Below, in pieces: positions 17,322-25,894 of a DNA stretch of 64,000 bases (its first letter is position 1; every line of letters begins with the position of its first letter). Made by a program: the position numbers and the translations under genes. Location: the NCBI GenBank assembly GCA_964525995.1, contig CAZGIM010000005.1, forward strand, positions 1 through 64,000, read 5' to 3'. The notes under the pieces were generated by a model. It did not search any database. It saw only the letters and a list, made by a program, of their open reading frames with translations, and was not told the DNA's origin. The stretch is from CAIVAT01 sp964525995 (GTDB lineage Bacteria; Bacteroidota; Bacteroidia; Bacteroidales; FEN-979).

Positions 17322-17816
17322 ATGAAGCTTTATTGCGGACACAAATACATCACATTGCTGTTAATTTGTTTCATTTTTTCAGCATTTTCAGCGTATTCGC
17401 AGACCGAAGCAACTACTGTCGATGGCAAAAAAGTAATCCTGTACCCTGATAGAACCTGGAAAACGCTGGAGGAGGTCAATAAAATGTATAAAAAATCATA
17501 TGGAGATAAGCCTATGAATATTTTGAAGATCAACAACGGAAAAGTGGAGATAAGAAAGGATAACGGTGCACTGGTCAGGACCATTGGAAATGGAGATGCT
17601 ATTGCAGCGGATTTTAATCGTGACCAGACGCTGGTGGTTATAACCACGGTGAAGGGTAAGGTGGAGATTAGAAAAGAAAACGGGGCCCTGGTACGGAGTA
17701 TCGGGAACGGTGATGCAACCAGCGCCAAATGGTATGGGGATGAGATTGCCATCACTACCACGAAGGGGAAGACCGAGTTGAGAAAGGAGAACGGGGCCTT
17801 AATACGAACATTTTAG
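17322..17816 (+). CDS. secreted short-repeat protein of unknown function
   Basis: 164 residues from the ATG opening MKLYCGHKYITLLLICFIFS, a signal peptide ending ...AYSQ. An upstream in-frame extension lacks any domain and is rejected. After a segment like DGKKVILYPDRTWKTLE (seen in small Bacteroidota SH3-like proteins) come three tandem units of about 33-36 residues. Each contains K-x-x-(V/L)-R-K-(D/E)-N-G-A-L-(V/I)-R-(T/S) and the first two end in IGNGDA. The last unit stops just after its RTF, as though the array were cut short. Predicted all-beta. Function unknown. Confidence 0.7.
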   Translation: MKLYCGHKYITLLLICFIFSAFSAYSQTEATTVDGKKVILYPDRTWKTLEEVNKMYKKSYGDKPMNILKINNGKVEIRKDNGALVRTIGNGDAIAADFNRDQTLVVITTVKGKVEIRKENGALVRSIGNGDATSAKWYGDEIAITTTKGKTELRKENGALIRTF

Positions 17817-17904
17817 GATGTTTTTGATTGCACGGGGTGTGAAGCAGGATACCTTAAGGAATCAAGGCAGGGATTCACTATCGGTTTCCGGCAGGAGCGC
17901 GTTG

Positions 17905-17941
17905 GAATACCAGGTGCATTGCCAACGATGAATCCCAAAAT
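17905..17941 (+). repeat. short dispersed repeat, copy 2
   Basis: GAATACCAGGTGCATTGCC and following bases are the partner of the copy at 14603-14640. Confidence 0.4.
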
Positions 17942-17953
17942 GGAAATTTTTAT

Positions 17954-18415
17954 CTATTTTTCTTTCAGTTTGCTTTGTACTAATAATGCTGTCCATGTTG
18001 CAATAACGAACGGAGCAGTTAGCGTGATAATTCCGACTTTATCCAATCCATAGTTTAGCAAAACAGATAAGATAATTGCGAAAGTGGCAAATAGAAATCC
18101 ACACCATTTTTTCGATCCCAGGGCAATGCCACAAAGAACCGCGTTATATCCAAAAAGGCCGATGTTAATTGCAGTGAGGGGAAGGGCAAGCAGTAGTGCA
18201 AATAAACTGCCAAGCAACGATCCATAAAGAGCATAAATTGCAGCCATACGCGAGTTAACGAGAATAGCCAAAAGAAATAGAATTCCGGTAAGAGCATTAT
18301 TTTGGAACATCACCTGACCAACGCCACGCAAGATTGTTGTAATGTAATCCGCAACAGGAGTGAAAAGTTCGGCAGCTGGTATTTTTCTCAGTTTTCGATT
18401 TTCACTGATGTCCAT
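17954..18415 (-). CDS. half-size urea transporter (UT family) homologue
   Basis: 153 residues, nearly all hydrophobic, with about five helices. It contains the UT signatures GQVMFQNNALTGILFL, GLFGYNAVLCGIAL and LTAPFVIATW. Known bacterial urea transporters are about 300-340 residues and consist of two homologous halves; this protein has only one half. A stop codon lies in frame just upstream of its ATG, so no first half is fused. It may be a functional single-repeat protein that dimerises, or the remaining C-terminal half of a broken gene. The gene is more AT-rich than those around 12-17 kb. No urease genes are present. Confidence 0.65.
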   Translation of the reverse strand: MDISENRKLRKIPAAELFTPVADYITTILRGVGQVMFQNNALTGILFLLAILVNSRMAAIYALYGSLLGSLFALLLALPLTAINIGLFGYNAVLCGIALGSKKWCGFLFATFAIILSVLLNYGLDKVGIITLTAPFVIATWTALLVQSKLKEK

Positions 18416-18582
18416 ATGAAGTCATATTTTGTATTGAGAATTAGAGACAAAATTATAGTTTTCATACGTATTGAACCAACATGGATGGTTATGAACTATA
18501 TCTCAATAGGAGGGCACCTGTAAAATGATTTATTCAATTGAACCGAAAGCATATTTCAATTGCTGGTTTGTTTTATCAACAG

Positions 18583-19320
18583 TTAATAAATTTTGACCTT
18601 TTGTTCGCCGTTAGATTTATATGTAATCGCTTTAATAATACCTCCATCCTGATATTCTTCCTGTTTTGTCAATTCCTTCTTTTTATTGTAGAAATATGAA
18701 ATCTTGTATTCACTTCCCTCCGTGTATTGGTTTCTGCAGTTTATGGTATTGTCAATATTCCAGATCGCCAGTGATCCTGTGAACTTTTCAGACTTTAAAA
18801 TCCTGGGGATGTCTTCGACCTCCTTGTAAGGATCAAACTGATAACCATCCATGCCCTGATAGGCTGTACCACGATATCCGGTATGCCATTTCTCCAACGA
18901 AAACTTTTCAAGTTCGAACAGGTCATTCTCGAATTTATCTATACGTTTGAAAACATCATCAGTCATTCCCGAACCACAAGAAATTTCAGCAACCTTTCTT
19001 TTATATCTGAACATAGCCCATTTAATGGGTTTGTTTGCTGAATAATCAATTACATATCTTGGATTACCATCAGGAAAATTAATATTCCATGTTCCCGTTC
19101 GATTTCCAGCGCTATCGTACCAATTCTCAGCATAGGTAACGCCGTCAACCGATAACTCCTTCCACAAACCGACTTTGTTGCCCCGAAAACTTTTGCCGGT
19201 CATTTTCGATTTTTTATACGTAACAGAAGTGTCATGCCTGATCACTAAGACCTGAGAGGAAAGGGTATTTGACCATAAAAAACATAGGGCAATGAACATT
19301 ATTTGCTGACCGATTTTCAT
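18583..19320 (-). CDS. secreted protein with YwqK/MORN_2-like repeats, paralogue A
   Basis: About 245 residues from the ATG opening MKIGQQIMFIALCFLW, a signal peptide. The N-terminal half has repeats of the MORN_2 style, with G-x-W-K and DG-x-x-Y-AENWYD turns (KVGLWKELSVDG, RTGTWNINFPDGNP). The C-terminal half is a domain shared only with the next gene, ending QEEYQDGGIIKAITY. YwqK-like proteins are named as antitoxins in databases on weak grounds; here a periplasmic or surface role is more likely. It forms a tandem duplicate with the gene at 19401-20150 (80 bp apart). Confidence 0.65.
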   Translation of the reverse strand: MKIGQQIMFIALCFLWSNTLSSQVLVIRHDTSVTYKKSKMTGKSFRGNKVGLWKELSVDGVTYAENWYDSAGNRTGTWNINFPDGNPRYVIDYSANKPIKWAMFRYKRKVAEISCGSGMTDDVFKRIDKFENDLFELEKFSLEKWHTGYRGTAYQGMDGYQFDPYKEVEDIPRILKSEKFTGSLAIWNIDNTINCRNQYTEGSEYKISYFYNKKKELTKQEEYQDGGIIKAITYKSNGEQKVKIY

Positions 19321-19400
19321 TTTGTTTTCATTAAATCGTTGTACATACAATCAAAATTGTCCGAAACCTATTCGCAAAGCGGTGTGTCAATAAGCTATTC

Positions 19401-20150
19401 TTAATTTTCATAATTTTTAATTTTTTCTTTTCCATCTCCCTCGAAGGTAATGGTCCTTACTAACTTATCATCCCTGTATTCATCCTGCTTTTTAACGATC
19501 TTTTTCTTAGTATATAGGTATGATATTCTATATTCACTGCCCTTATCATAGGTGCATTTTCTTCGCACCGTTTTATCTGAATTCCAAACATAAAATTCTC
19601 CGGTAAACTTGTTTGAAACCAATATGTCTTTAATTTTAAGTACTTCCTCAAACGGATCGGTTCTTGTATAGGAAAATACATGATATGATTCACTGCCAGT
19701 ATTCACGGTTGAAGCTGAACTTCGAACAGTTTTTTCCTGTTCATATAAATTAGTTTCAAAGGCATTTAATTTCCAGCAAATATCACTTGGAATCACAGAA
19801 TCACTGATCGCCTCACCAACTTTCCTGTTATACCTAAATAAACTCCATCTGCAAATACCGTGATCATTATATTTTATTTCTCTGCGTAGTAATCCATTGG
19901 AGTAATTGATTTTCCAAACTCCTTTCGGGTTACCTGTGCTGTCATAAAAACTTTCAGCATAGACAACACTGTCACGGGTAACATCTGTCCATTTTCCCAC
20001 TTTGACGCCATTAAAATAACTACCAATACTTTGATAGGCAGCATAATTCATGAAAGTATCCCTGCGCACGGTTACATATGTTTGTGAGTGTATGTTTTCT
20101 GTGCTTATTAAATAAATAAAATACAGAATAAAAGCGAGCTGCTTCTTCAT
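19401..20150 (-). CDS. secreted protein with YwqK/MORN_2-like repeats, paralogue B
   Basis: 249 residues with signal peptide (MKKQLAFILYFIYLIS). It is colinear with paralogue A along its whole length: KVGKWTDVTRDSVVYAESFYD, a WSLFRYNRKVGE motif matching A's WAMFRYKRKVAE, FTGEFYVWN matching FTGSLAIWN, and the ending QDEYRDDKLVRTITF. The two have diverged strongly, so the duplication is not recent. Function unknown. Confidence 0.65.
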   Translation of the reverse strand: MKKQLAFILYFIYLISTENIHSQTYVTVRRDTFMNYAAYQSIGSYFNGVKVGKWTDVTRDSVVYAESFYDSTGNPKGVWKINYSNGLLRREIKYNDHGICRWSLFRYNRKVGEAISDSVIPSDICWKLNAFETNLYEQEKTVRSSASTVNTGSESYHVFSYTRTDPFEEVLKIKDILVSNKFTGEFYVWNSDKTVRRKCTYDKGSEYRISYLYTKKKIVKKQDEYRDDKLVRTITFEGDGKEKIKNYEN

Positions 20151-20318
20151 ATTAAACAGATTATAATGCTATGTAAATAATGTTTTTGCGAATATATCTT
20201 GTATTGGAAAACTATATCGATATCACCAAGCATAATTACCTGCAGTTATATTATGCTTAACAGCGAGAGTTATTTTTAAAAACCATGTTAAGCTTCTGTC
20301 CTTCTTATAGTAAAAACA

Positions 20319-20744
20319 TCATTTCCATCCCGTTATCGTTTTTGTATATCCTCCTCCCATCATGCTTTGTGGAGAGCTTAATATTAATGTAATATGTTCT
20401 TTATCATCGAATTGACCCGATTTTTCATGGGTTCCATCAATTACACCTTCCTTATCTATTGATACAATTACGTTTTCACCAGACTTGTAATTAATATTTA
20501 GTTCACTTTTGTCATCACCATATGAGATTTCTCCTGAATAATATGTAGTATCTTGAAAAGTCCAACCCGTAGGATAGGGACTCATACTCCAATAATACCC
20601 TATAGTTTTAAAGTTCCATTCACCTACATATTTATGACGATAATCAAAAACACTTTTTTCACAACTGTTTGTTAGAATAGTGAATATAAGGATCATGCAA
20701 TAAGACAATTTCCCACATGCCGATTTTAACCGTTCATTTTTCAT
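20319..20744 (-). CDS. small lipoprotein, unknown function
   Basis: 141 residues. A hydrophobic leader ends in lipobox LTNSC, so the protein should be lipidated. The mature part (YVGEWNFKTIGYYW, SGEISYGDDKSELNINY) looks like a small beta-barrel lipocalin-like fold as in many Bacteroidota lipoproteins with a Y-x-G-x-W start, but no family is assigned. It lies in the AT-rich patch with the two paralogues. Confidence 0.6.
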   Translation of the reverse strand: MKNERLKSACGKLSYCMILIFTILTNSCEKSVFDYRHKYVGEWNFKTIGYYWSMSPYPTGWTFQDTTYYSGEISYGDDKSELNINYKSGENVIVSIDKEGVIDGTHEKSGQFDDKEHITLILSSPQSMMGGGYTKTITGWK

Positions 20745-20786
20745 ATTAATTATTGCTGATATTTTGCGACATGACCAGAAATAGAT

Positions 20787-20876
20787 TTACTTGTTACTTA
20801 TTTTCTCTACTTCCCCTCCCATCATCATTCCACCCTAATAATAAAGAAAAACAAGTATTGCGTTAAATATTTTCAT
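20787..20876 (-). pseudogene. micro-remnant of a small secreted gene
   Basis: Minus-strand reading gives MKIFNAILVFLYY, a stop, then GGMMMGGEVEKISNK and a final stop. The first part looks like a signal-peptide start. The second slightly recalls the MMGGG near the C-terminus of the adjacent lipoprotein. Probably a deletion remnant. The remainder of 20745-21260 is AT-rich and shows no other supportable gene or clear xylose regulator site. Confidence 0.25.
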
Positions 20877-21260
20877 AATGTTTTAATATATAAACATATA
20901 ACGTTCAAATAAACCAACTTCTGTGTTTATCTATAGCCCGGGTTGTTTAAATCTGAATAAACTACAACTTCCATCCCATAAACCTAATCACACCATAAAA
21001 TTATATAAAATAAAATCATATATGACCAAGGACTATAAAAATTTTTCATCCTCATCAACAATAAAAGTCAGAAACCATCCAGCCCATGCAACATAAAGCG
21101 TATTAACCATAGTACCTCCACCTGGTTTTCGTAAAAATTGATTTGCATTTTCCATAGGCTGCAGTTGGAAAATGGCTAATTTTACCGCCGCAGTTTCAAC
21201 GTTTCTTGTAAGGAAAAATTCGTTGCAGGATTCCGCGATTTCCCGATTAATCAATTACAT

Positions 21261-22757
21261 ATGTATACGATTGGACTGGATATCGGAAGCTCGGCCGTGA
21301 AGGTCTCCGTGCTCGAGGTGGAAACCGGCCGTTGCGCCGGTACGGCCGCCTTTCCTGATCATGAAATGGAGATTTCAGCCCCGCACCCTGGTTGGGCGGA
21401 ACAGGCACCGCAGGAATGGTGGAAGAACGCCGTCCTTGCCATCCGGAAGGTGATGAAAGAGAACGATATCCGGCCATCTGCCGTTACGGCCATCGGCATC
21501 GCCTACCAGATGCACGGACTGGTGACAGTAGACCGGAACCTGCAACCGCTGAGACCGGCGATCATCTGGTGCGACAGTCGGGCTGTGGGAAGCGGTAAAA
21601 CGCTGTTTGAAAAGGCAGGATCGCAAAAATGCATGGAGCGCCTGCTGAACGCGCCGGGAAACTTTACCTTGTCGAAGCTGCACTGGCTTAAAAAGAACGA
21701 AGAATCCCTGTTCAACAGGGTATTCAAGATCATGCTCCCCGGCGATTACATCGCCCTGCGGATGACCGGCGAGATTTGTACCACCGTAAGCGGCCTTTCC
21801 GAGGGCATTCTCTGGGACTTCAGAGAGAACGCCCTTTCTGGCTTCCTGCTGGATGCAGCCGGCATTTCACCGGAACTGGTACCAGCGACGGTCCCCACTT
21901 TCGGCATGCAGGGACAGATTACCACACAGGCTGCCGGGGAACTCGGATTACCTGCCGGGATCCCGGTAGCTTACCGTGCCGGCGATCAGCCCAACAACGC
22001 CTTCTCCCTCAAGGTGACAGAACCGGGAGAGACGGCGGCCACTGCGGGAACCTCCGGGGTCGTTTATGGCGTGACCGACCGGATGCAGTCGGATCTGCTC
22101 TCACGTGTCAACACCTTCGTGCACGTGAACCATTCGGCGCAGCGCCCCAGGCTGGGGATATTGATGTGCATCAACGGTACCGGTATCTCCAACAGTTGGT
22201 TACGCCGGATGACCGGAGTCGAAGGCTACAGACAGATGGACCACATGGCAGCCGGCGTCCCTGCCGGATGCAACGGGCTTACCTTCCTGCCGTTTGGCAA
22301 TGGGAGCGAACGGATGCTCGAAAACAGGTCGCCCGGCGCCGCGTTCATGAACCTTGACTTTAACCTCCACGTGCAGGCCCATCTTTGCCGGGCGGTGCAG
22401 GAGGGGGTTGCTTTCGCCTTCCGTTATGGGATGAAGATCATGGAAGAATCGGGGATGGTGACGAAACTGATCAGGGCCGGACATGCCAACATGTTCCTGA
22501 GCAGTGTCTTTTGTTCCACACTCGCCTCAATACAGGATATCACCCTCGAACTTTACGACACCGACGGGGCCCTGGGAGCGGCCAGGGGCGCAGCCCTTGG
22601 CGCTGGATTGTACCATGACGAAACTGAAGCACTGGCAATGCTGAAATGCATCAAAACCTTCCGGCCCGATCGCGGGCAACAGGATGCGGTTACAGATGCT
22701 TACCGGCGATGGGAACTGGCCCTGGACCGTCAGACTTATCATGACAAAAACAGTTAA
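21261..22757 (+). CDS. xylB: xylulokinase
   Basis: 498 residues, FGGY carbohydrate kinase family. N-terminal phosphate loop and catalytic-fold motif GLDIGSSAVKVSV, substrate motif YQMHGLV (the Met-His of xylulokinases), and the catalytic Asp region RAGDQPNNAF. A C-terminal GAARGAALGAG glycine-rich ATP site matches the family. It phosphorylates D-xylulose to D-xylulose 5-phosphate in the cytoplasm. First gene of the xylose operon. The stop codon TAA is itself part of the TTAA target duplication of a MITE-like insertion that starts at the next base. Much higher GC than the genes just upstream. Confidence 0.95.
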   Translation: MYTIGLDIGSSAVKVSVLEVETGRCAGTAAFPDHEMEISAPHPGWAEQAPQEWWKNAVLAIRKVMKENDIRPSAVTAIGIAYQMHGLVTVDRNLQPLRPAIIWCDSRAVGSGKTLFEKAGSQKCMERLLNAPGNFTLSKLHWLKKNEESLFNRVFKIMLPGDYIALRMTGEICTTVSGLSEGILWDFRENALSGFLLDAAGISPELVPATVPTFGMQGQITTQAAGELGLPAGIPVAYRAGDQPNNAFSLKVTEPGETAATAGTSGVVYGVTDRMQSDLLSRVNTFVHVNHSAQRPRLGILMCINGTGISNSWLRRMTGVEGYRQMDHMAAGVPAGCNGLTFLPFGNGSERMLENRSPGAAFMNLDFNLHVQAHLCRAVQEGVAFAFRYGMKIMEESGMVTKLIRAGHANMFLSSVFCSTLASIQDITLELYDTDGALGAARGAALGAGLYHDETEALAMLKCIKTFRPDRGQQDAVTDAYRRWELALDRQTYHDKNS

Positions 22758-23009
22758 AGACTCTTGAAAATTTACGATTGAACATGATTTACGATTTACG
22801 ATTGCATATTTGATTTCGGACCTACAGTTACCATTTTAGGGTATCATCTTAAATCTTTTCGTGTTGAAATTAACCTGTAAATTAAAATTTGAAAGTAACA
22901 TTCGTCGATCTGGATTCATGCGTCATTTGTTTTCATTCGTAAATCGTAAATCATGTTCAATCGTAAATAGAAAGGTTTTTCACCTGCCATACTAATTTTA
23001 AACAGACTC
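22758..23009 (+). mobile_element. MITE-like inverted-repeat element, full copy 2
   Basis: 252 bp, aligning with 11905-12155 end to end with scattered substitutions. TTAA flanks both sides (22754-22757 and 23010-23013). It fills almost the whole gap between xylB and xylA, beginning one base after the xylB stop. The inverted ends would fold into a long stem in the operon transcript. Confidence 0.75.
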
Positions 23010-23016
23010 TTAAACT

Positions 23017-24321
23017 ATGGAATATTTTAAAACGATTAAAAAAATTGGCTTCGAGGGACCGGAGAGCCGGAACCCGCTGGCGTTCAAATGGTATGACCAA
23101 AATCGCGTGGTTCGTGGAAAGACTATGAAGGAGCACCTGCGATATGCCGTGGCCTACTGGCACTCTTTCTGCGGAACGGGATCGGACCCTTTCGGGCTGG
23201 GAACCAGGAGATTTCCATGGGACGAACCTTCCAGTGAGCTCGAAAAAGCAAAACACCGCCTGGATGCTGCATTCGAATTCATGAGCAAAATGGGTGTTCC
23301 CTTTTACTGTTTTCATGATACCGACCTGGTTGGCGATGGCGCCGTTTTCGAAATCGAGAAGCGTCTGGAGAAAATACTGCCGCACGTGAAACAGCGCCAG
23401 CAGGAGACCGGGATCCGGCTGTTGTGGGGCACCGCCAACATTTTCTCCAATCCCCGCTATATGAACGGGGCGGCCACCAATCCCGATTTCCTGGTTGTGA
23501 CAAACGCCGCCGTCCAGGTGAAGAACGCCATCGAGGCCACCATCGAACTGGGAGGCAGTAACTATGTGTTCTGGGGCGGGAGGGAAGGATACCTGTCGCT
23601 GCACAACACCAACACCCGGAAAGAGCTGGAACACCTCGGCATGTTTCTCTCCCTGGCCCGCGATCATGGACGGAAGAAAGGGTTTACCGGTACCTTCCTG
23701 ATCGAACCCAAGCCCATGGAACCCACCAAGCACCAGTATGATTACGATGCCTCCACCGTCATCGGATTTATCCTGAAGCATCAGCTTCAGCACGATTTCA
23801 AACTGAATATCGAAGTCAACCATGCCACCCTTGCCGGGCACACTTTTGCCCATGAGATCAGGATGGCTGCCGACGCGGGGTTGTTCGGATCGATCGACGC
23901 CAACAAGGGCGACTACCAGAACGGTTGGGATACCGATGAATTTCCCACCAACCTCTACGAAGTCACCGAGGCCATGCTCGAGATCCTGCAGGCGGGAGGC
24001 TTCACCGATGGCGGGATCAATTTCGATGCAAAGCTGCGGCGCAACAGCACCGATGACGAAGATCTCTTCATCGCCCATATTTCGGGTATGGACACCTTTG
24101 CCCGGGCGCTCATCATTGCCGACCGGATCCTTCATGAGTCAGATTACCTCAGTAAGAAACAGGAGCGGTACCACTCCTTCGCTACCAATGATGGGGTTGC
24201 CTTTGAACAAGGCAAACTTACGCTTGAAGGACTTTCCCGGATCGCAGGGGTTGACGGAGAACCGCGGCAGATAAGCGGGAAGCAGGAATACTTGGAGCAA
24301 CTTATCAACGCATTCATCTGA
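23017..24321 (+). CDS. xylA: xylose isomerase
   Basis: 434 residues, the class II length. Signature motifs are all present: FYCFHDTDL (catalytic His region), VFWGGREGY, the metal-binding IEPKPMEPTKHQYDYD, NIEVNHATLAGHTF and GSIDANKGD with its metal-ligand acids. It interconverts D-xylose and D-xylulose with Mg2+/Mn2+/Co2+ in the cytoplasm. The start lies 7 bp after a MITE-like insertion, so its ribosome-binding region is partly supplied by that element. It works directly upstream of xylulokinase in xylose use. Confidence 0.97.
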   Translation: MEYFKTIKKIGFEGPESRNPLAFKWYDQNRVVRGKTMKEHLRYAVAYWHSFCGTGSDPFGLGTRRFPWDEPSSELEKAKHRLDAAFEFMSKMGVPFYCFHDTDLVGDGAVFEIEKRLEKILPHVKQRQQETGIRLLWGTANIFSNPRYMNGAATNPDFLVVTNAAVQVKNAIEATIELGGSNYVFWGGREGYLSLHNTNTRKELEHLGMFLSLARDHGRKKGFTGTFLIEPKPMEPTKHQYDYDASTVIGFILKHQLQHDFKLNIEVNHATLAGHTFAHEIRMAADAGLFGSIDANKGDYQNGWDTDEFPTNLYEVTEAMLEILQAGGFTDGGINFDAKLRRNSTDDEDLFIAHISGMDTFARALIIADRILHESDYLSKKQERYHSFATNDGVAFEQGKLTLEGLSRIAGVDGEPRQISGKQEYLEQLINAFI

Positions 24322-24323
24322 TG

Positions 24324-24420
24324 GAAAATTACGTCATTCGTTTTCATTCGTAAATCGTAAATCATGTTCAATCGTAAATAAAAAGCTTATTCACCAGACA
24401 AACTAAATTTAAACAGACTC
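24324..24420 (+). mobile_element. MITE-like element, truncated copy 3 (right end)
   Basis: About 97 bp matching the right part of the full copies: ACGTCATTCGTTTTCATTCG, then TTTACGATT-type units in inverse orientation, ending AAACAGACTC. The left end is deleted. It fills the gap between xylA and the transporter gene. Confidence 0.65.
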
Positions 24421-24429
24421 TAACACTAC

Positions 24430-25833
24430 ATGAAAAAGGGATATGTTTACGCGCTCACCCTGGTGGCTACGCTGGGAGGGTTGCTTTTTGGTTACGACAC
24501 CGCGGTGATCTCGGGCACGGTACGGTCACTTGAAAAAGTCTTCATCGAGCCGGCTGGCCTGTCGGAAATGGCTGCCAACTCGAGGCTCGGGCTGGCTGTT
24601 TCGGGCGCCCTGATCGGTTGCATCATCGGTGGCTTCACAGGTGGACTTGTCAGCCTTTACCTGGGCCGCAAGAAAGGAATGATGCTGGCTGCCATCCTGT
24701 TCCTGGTCTCCGCGCTGGGTTCTGCCTGGCCCGAAATGCTCATCCGGCCCATCGGTCAGGGTGACTACACCTTCCTGCCTCATTTCATCATCTACCGTAT
24801 CATCGGGGGCATAGGGGTAGGACTGGCTTCCATGTTATCGCCCATGTACATCGCAGAGGTGGCGCCCCCCGGCATCCGCGGCCGGCTGGTCTCCTGGAAC
24901 CAGTTTGCTATCATCTTCGGCATGTTGCTGGTCTATTTCGTCAACTATTTCATCGCCTTGCAGGGCAACGAGGATTGGCTCCACCAGACTGGTTGGAGAT
25001 GGATGTTCGCCTCCGAGATCATTCCGGCCGGGTTGTTCATGGTACTGCTTTTCTTCGTACCGGAGACGCCCCGTTACCTGGTATTGAAAAACAAGCCGGA
25101 TAAGGCCGCCCGGGTGCTCGAACAGGTCAATGGCCACGAAAAAGCCACTGCGATCCTGGAAGAGATCACCTCCTCCGTGACCCATCATTCGGGAAAGATG
25201 TTCTCGTATGGGTACAAGGTCATCATTATCGGGATTTTGCTATCGGTATTCCAGCAGTTCGGCGGCATCAACGTGATCCTTTACTACGCCCCCGAGATTT
25301 TCAGGAACATGGGATCGAAAACCGATGCCGCCCTGCTGCAGACCATCATCGTGGGCGTCATCAACCTCTCCTTCACCGTGCTGGCCATCATTACCGTCGA
25401 CCGCTTCGGACGCAAGCCATTGCAGATCATCGGGGCGCTGGGCATGGCGGTGGCGATGACAGCCCTCGGACTGACCTTCTACTTCCAAACAGTGGGAATA
25501 TCTTCACTGGTGTTCATGCTGATTTACATCGCCTGTTTTGCCGTCTCCTGGGGGCCCGTCACCTGGGTACTTCTGTCGGAGATATTCCCCAACCGGATCC
25601 GGGGACGGGCCATGGCAGTCGCTGTGGCCGCGCAATGGATCTCGAACTTCCTGGTTTCCGTTACGTTCCCGGTCCTCGACAAATCATCCTGGCTTACCGC
25701 GCAGTTCAACCATGGCTTCGCCTACTGGATCTACGCCGTAATGTGTTTCCTCTCGGCCTGGTTTGTCTGGAAGATCGTTCCCGAGACCAAAGGGAAAACC
25801 CTCGAACAAATGGAACGACTTTGGAAAAAGTAA
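24430..25833 (+). CDS. xylE: D-xylose/proton symporter-like sugar porter (MFS)
   Basis: 467 residues and 12 membrane helices. Sugar-porter signatures are present: GGLLFGYDTAVISG in helix 1, GRKKG, RIIGGIGVGLASMLSP followed by YIAEVAPPGIRGRL, PETPRYL, QQFGGINVILYYAPEI in helix 7, WVLLSEIFPNRIRGRA and VPETKGKTLE. These match the XylE/GLUT group, which includes the proton-coupled xylose symporter XylE. Xylose as substrate is inferred from the operon; glucose or galactose is possible by sequence alone. Inner membrane. It completes the xylB-xylA-xylE unit. Confidence 0.9.
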   Translation: MKKGYVYALTLVATLGGLLFGYDTAVISGTVRSLEKVFIEPAGLSEMAANSRLGLAVSGALIGCIIGGFTGGLVSLYLGRKKGMMLAAILFLVSALGSAWPEMLIRPIGQGDYTFLPHFIIYRIIGGIGVGLASMLSPMYIAEVAPPGIRGRLVSWNQFAIIFGMLLVYFVNYFIALQGNEDWLHQTGWRWMFASEIIPAGLFMVLLFFVPETPRYLVLKNKPDKAARVLEQVNGHEKATAILEEITSSVTHHSGKMFSYGYKVIIIGILLSVFQQFGGINVILYYAPEIFRNMGSKTDAALLQTIIVGVINLSFTVLAIITVDRFGRKPLQIIGALGMAVAMTALGLTFYFQTVGISSLVFMLIYIACFAVSWGPVTWVLLSEIFPNRIRGRAMAVAVAAQWISNFLVSVTFPVLDKSSWLTAQFNHGFAYWIYAVMCFLSAWFVWKIVPETKGKTLEQMERLWKK

Positions 25834-25894
25834 TTTCACCGACAAGTTCAAATCTGGTAAGCCGGATCGAAAACCCTTTTCGTTATCAAAGTCG

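Noticed and set aside
21033..21254. 73-codon minus-strand frame just upstream of xylB
   Set aside because: No family resemblance to a xylose regulator; no ribosome or promoter signal.
22957..24135. 392-codon minus-strand frame opposite xylA
   Set aside because: A shadow frame in a high-GC gene; xylA carries every family signature.
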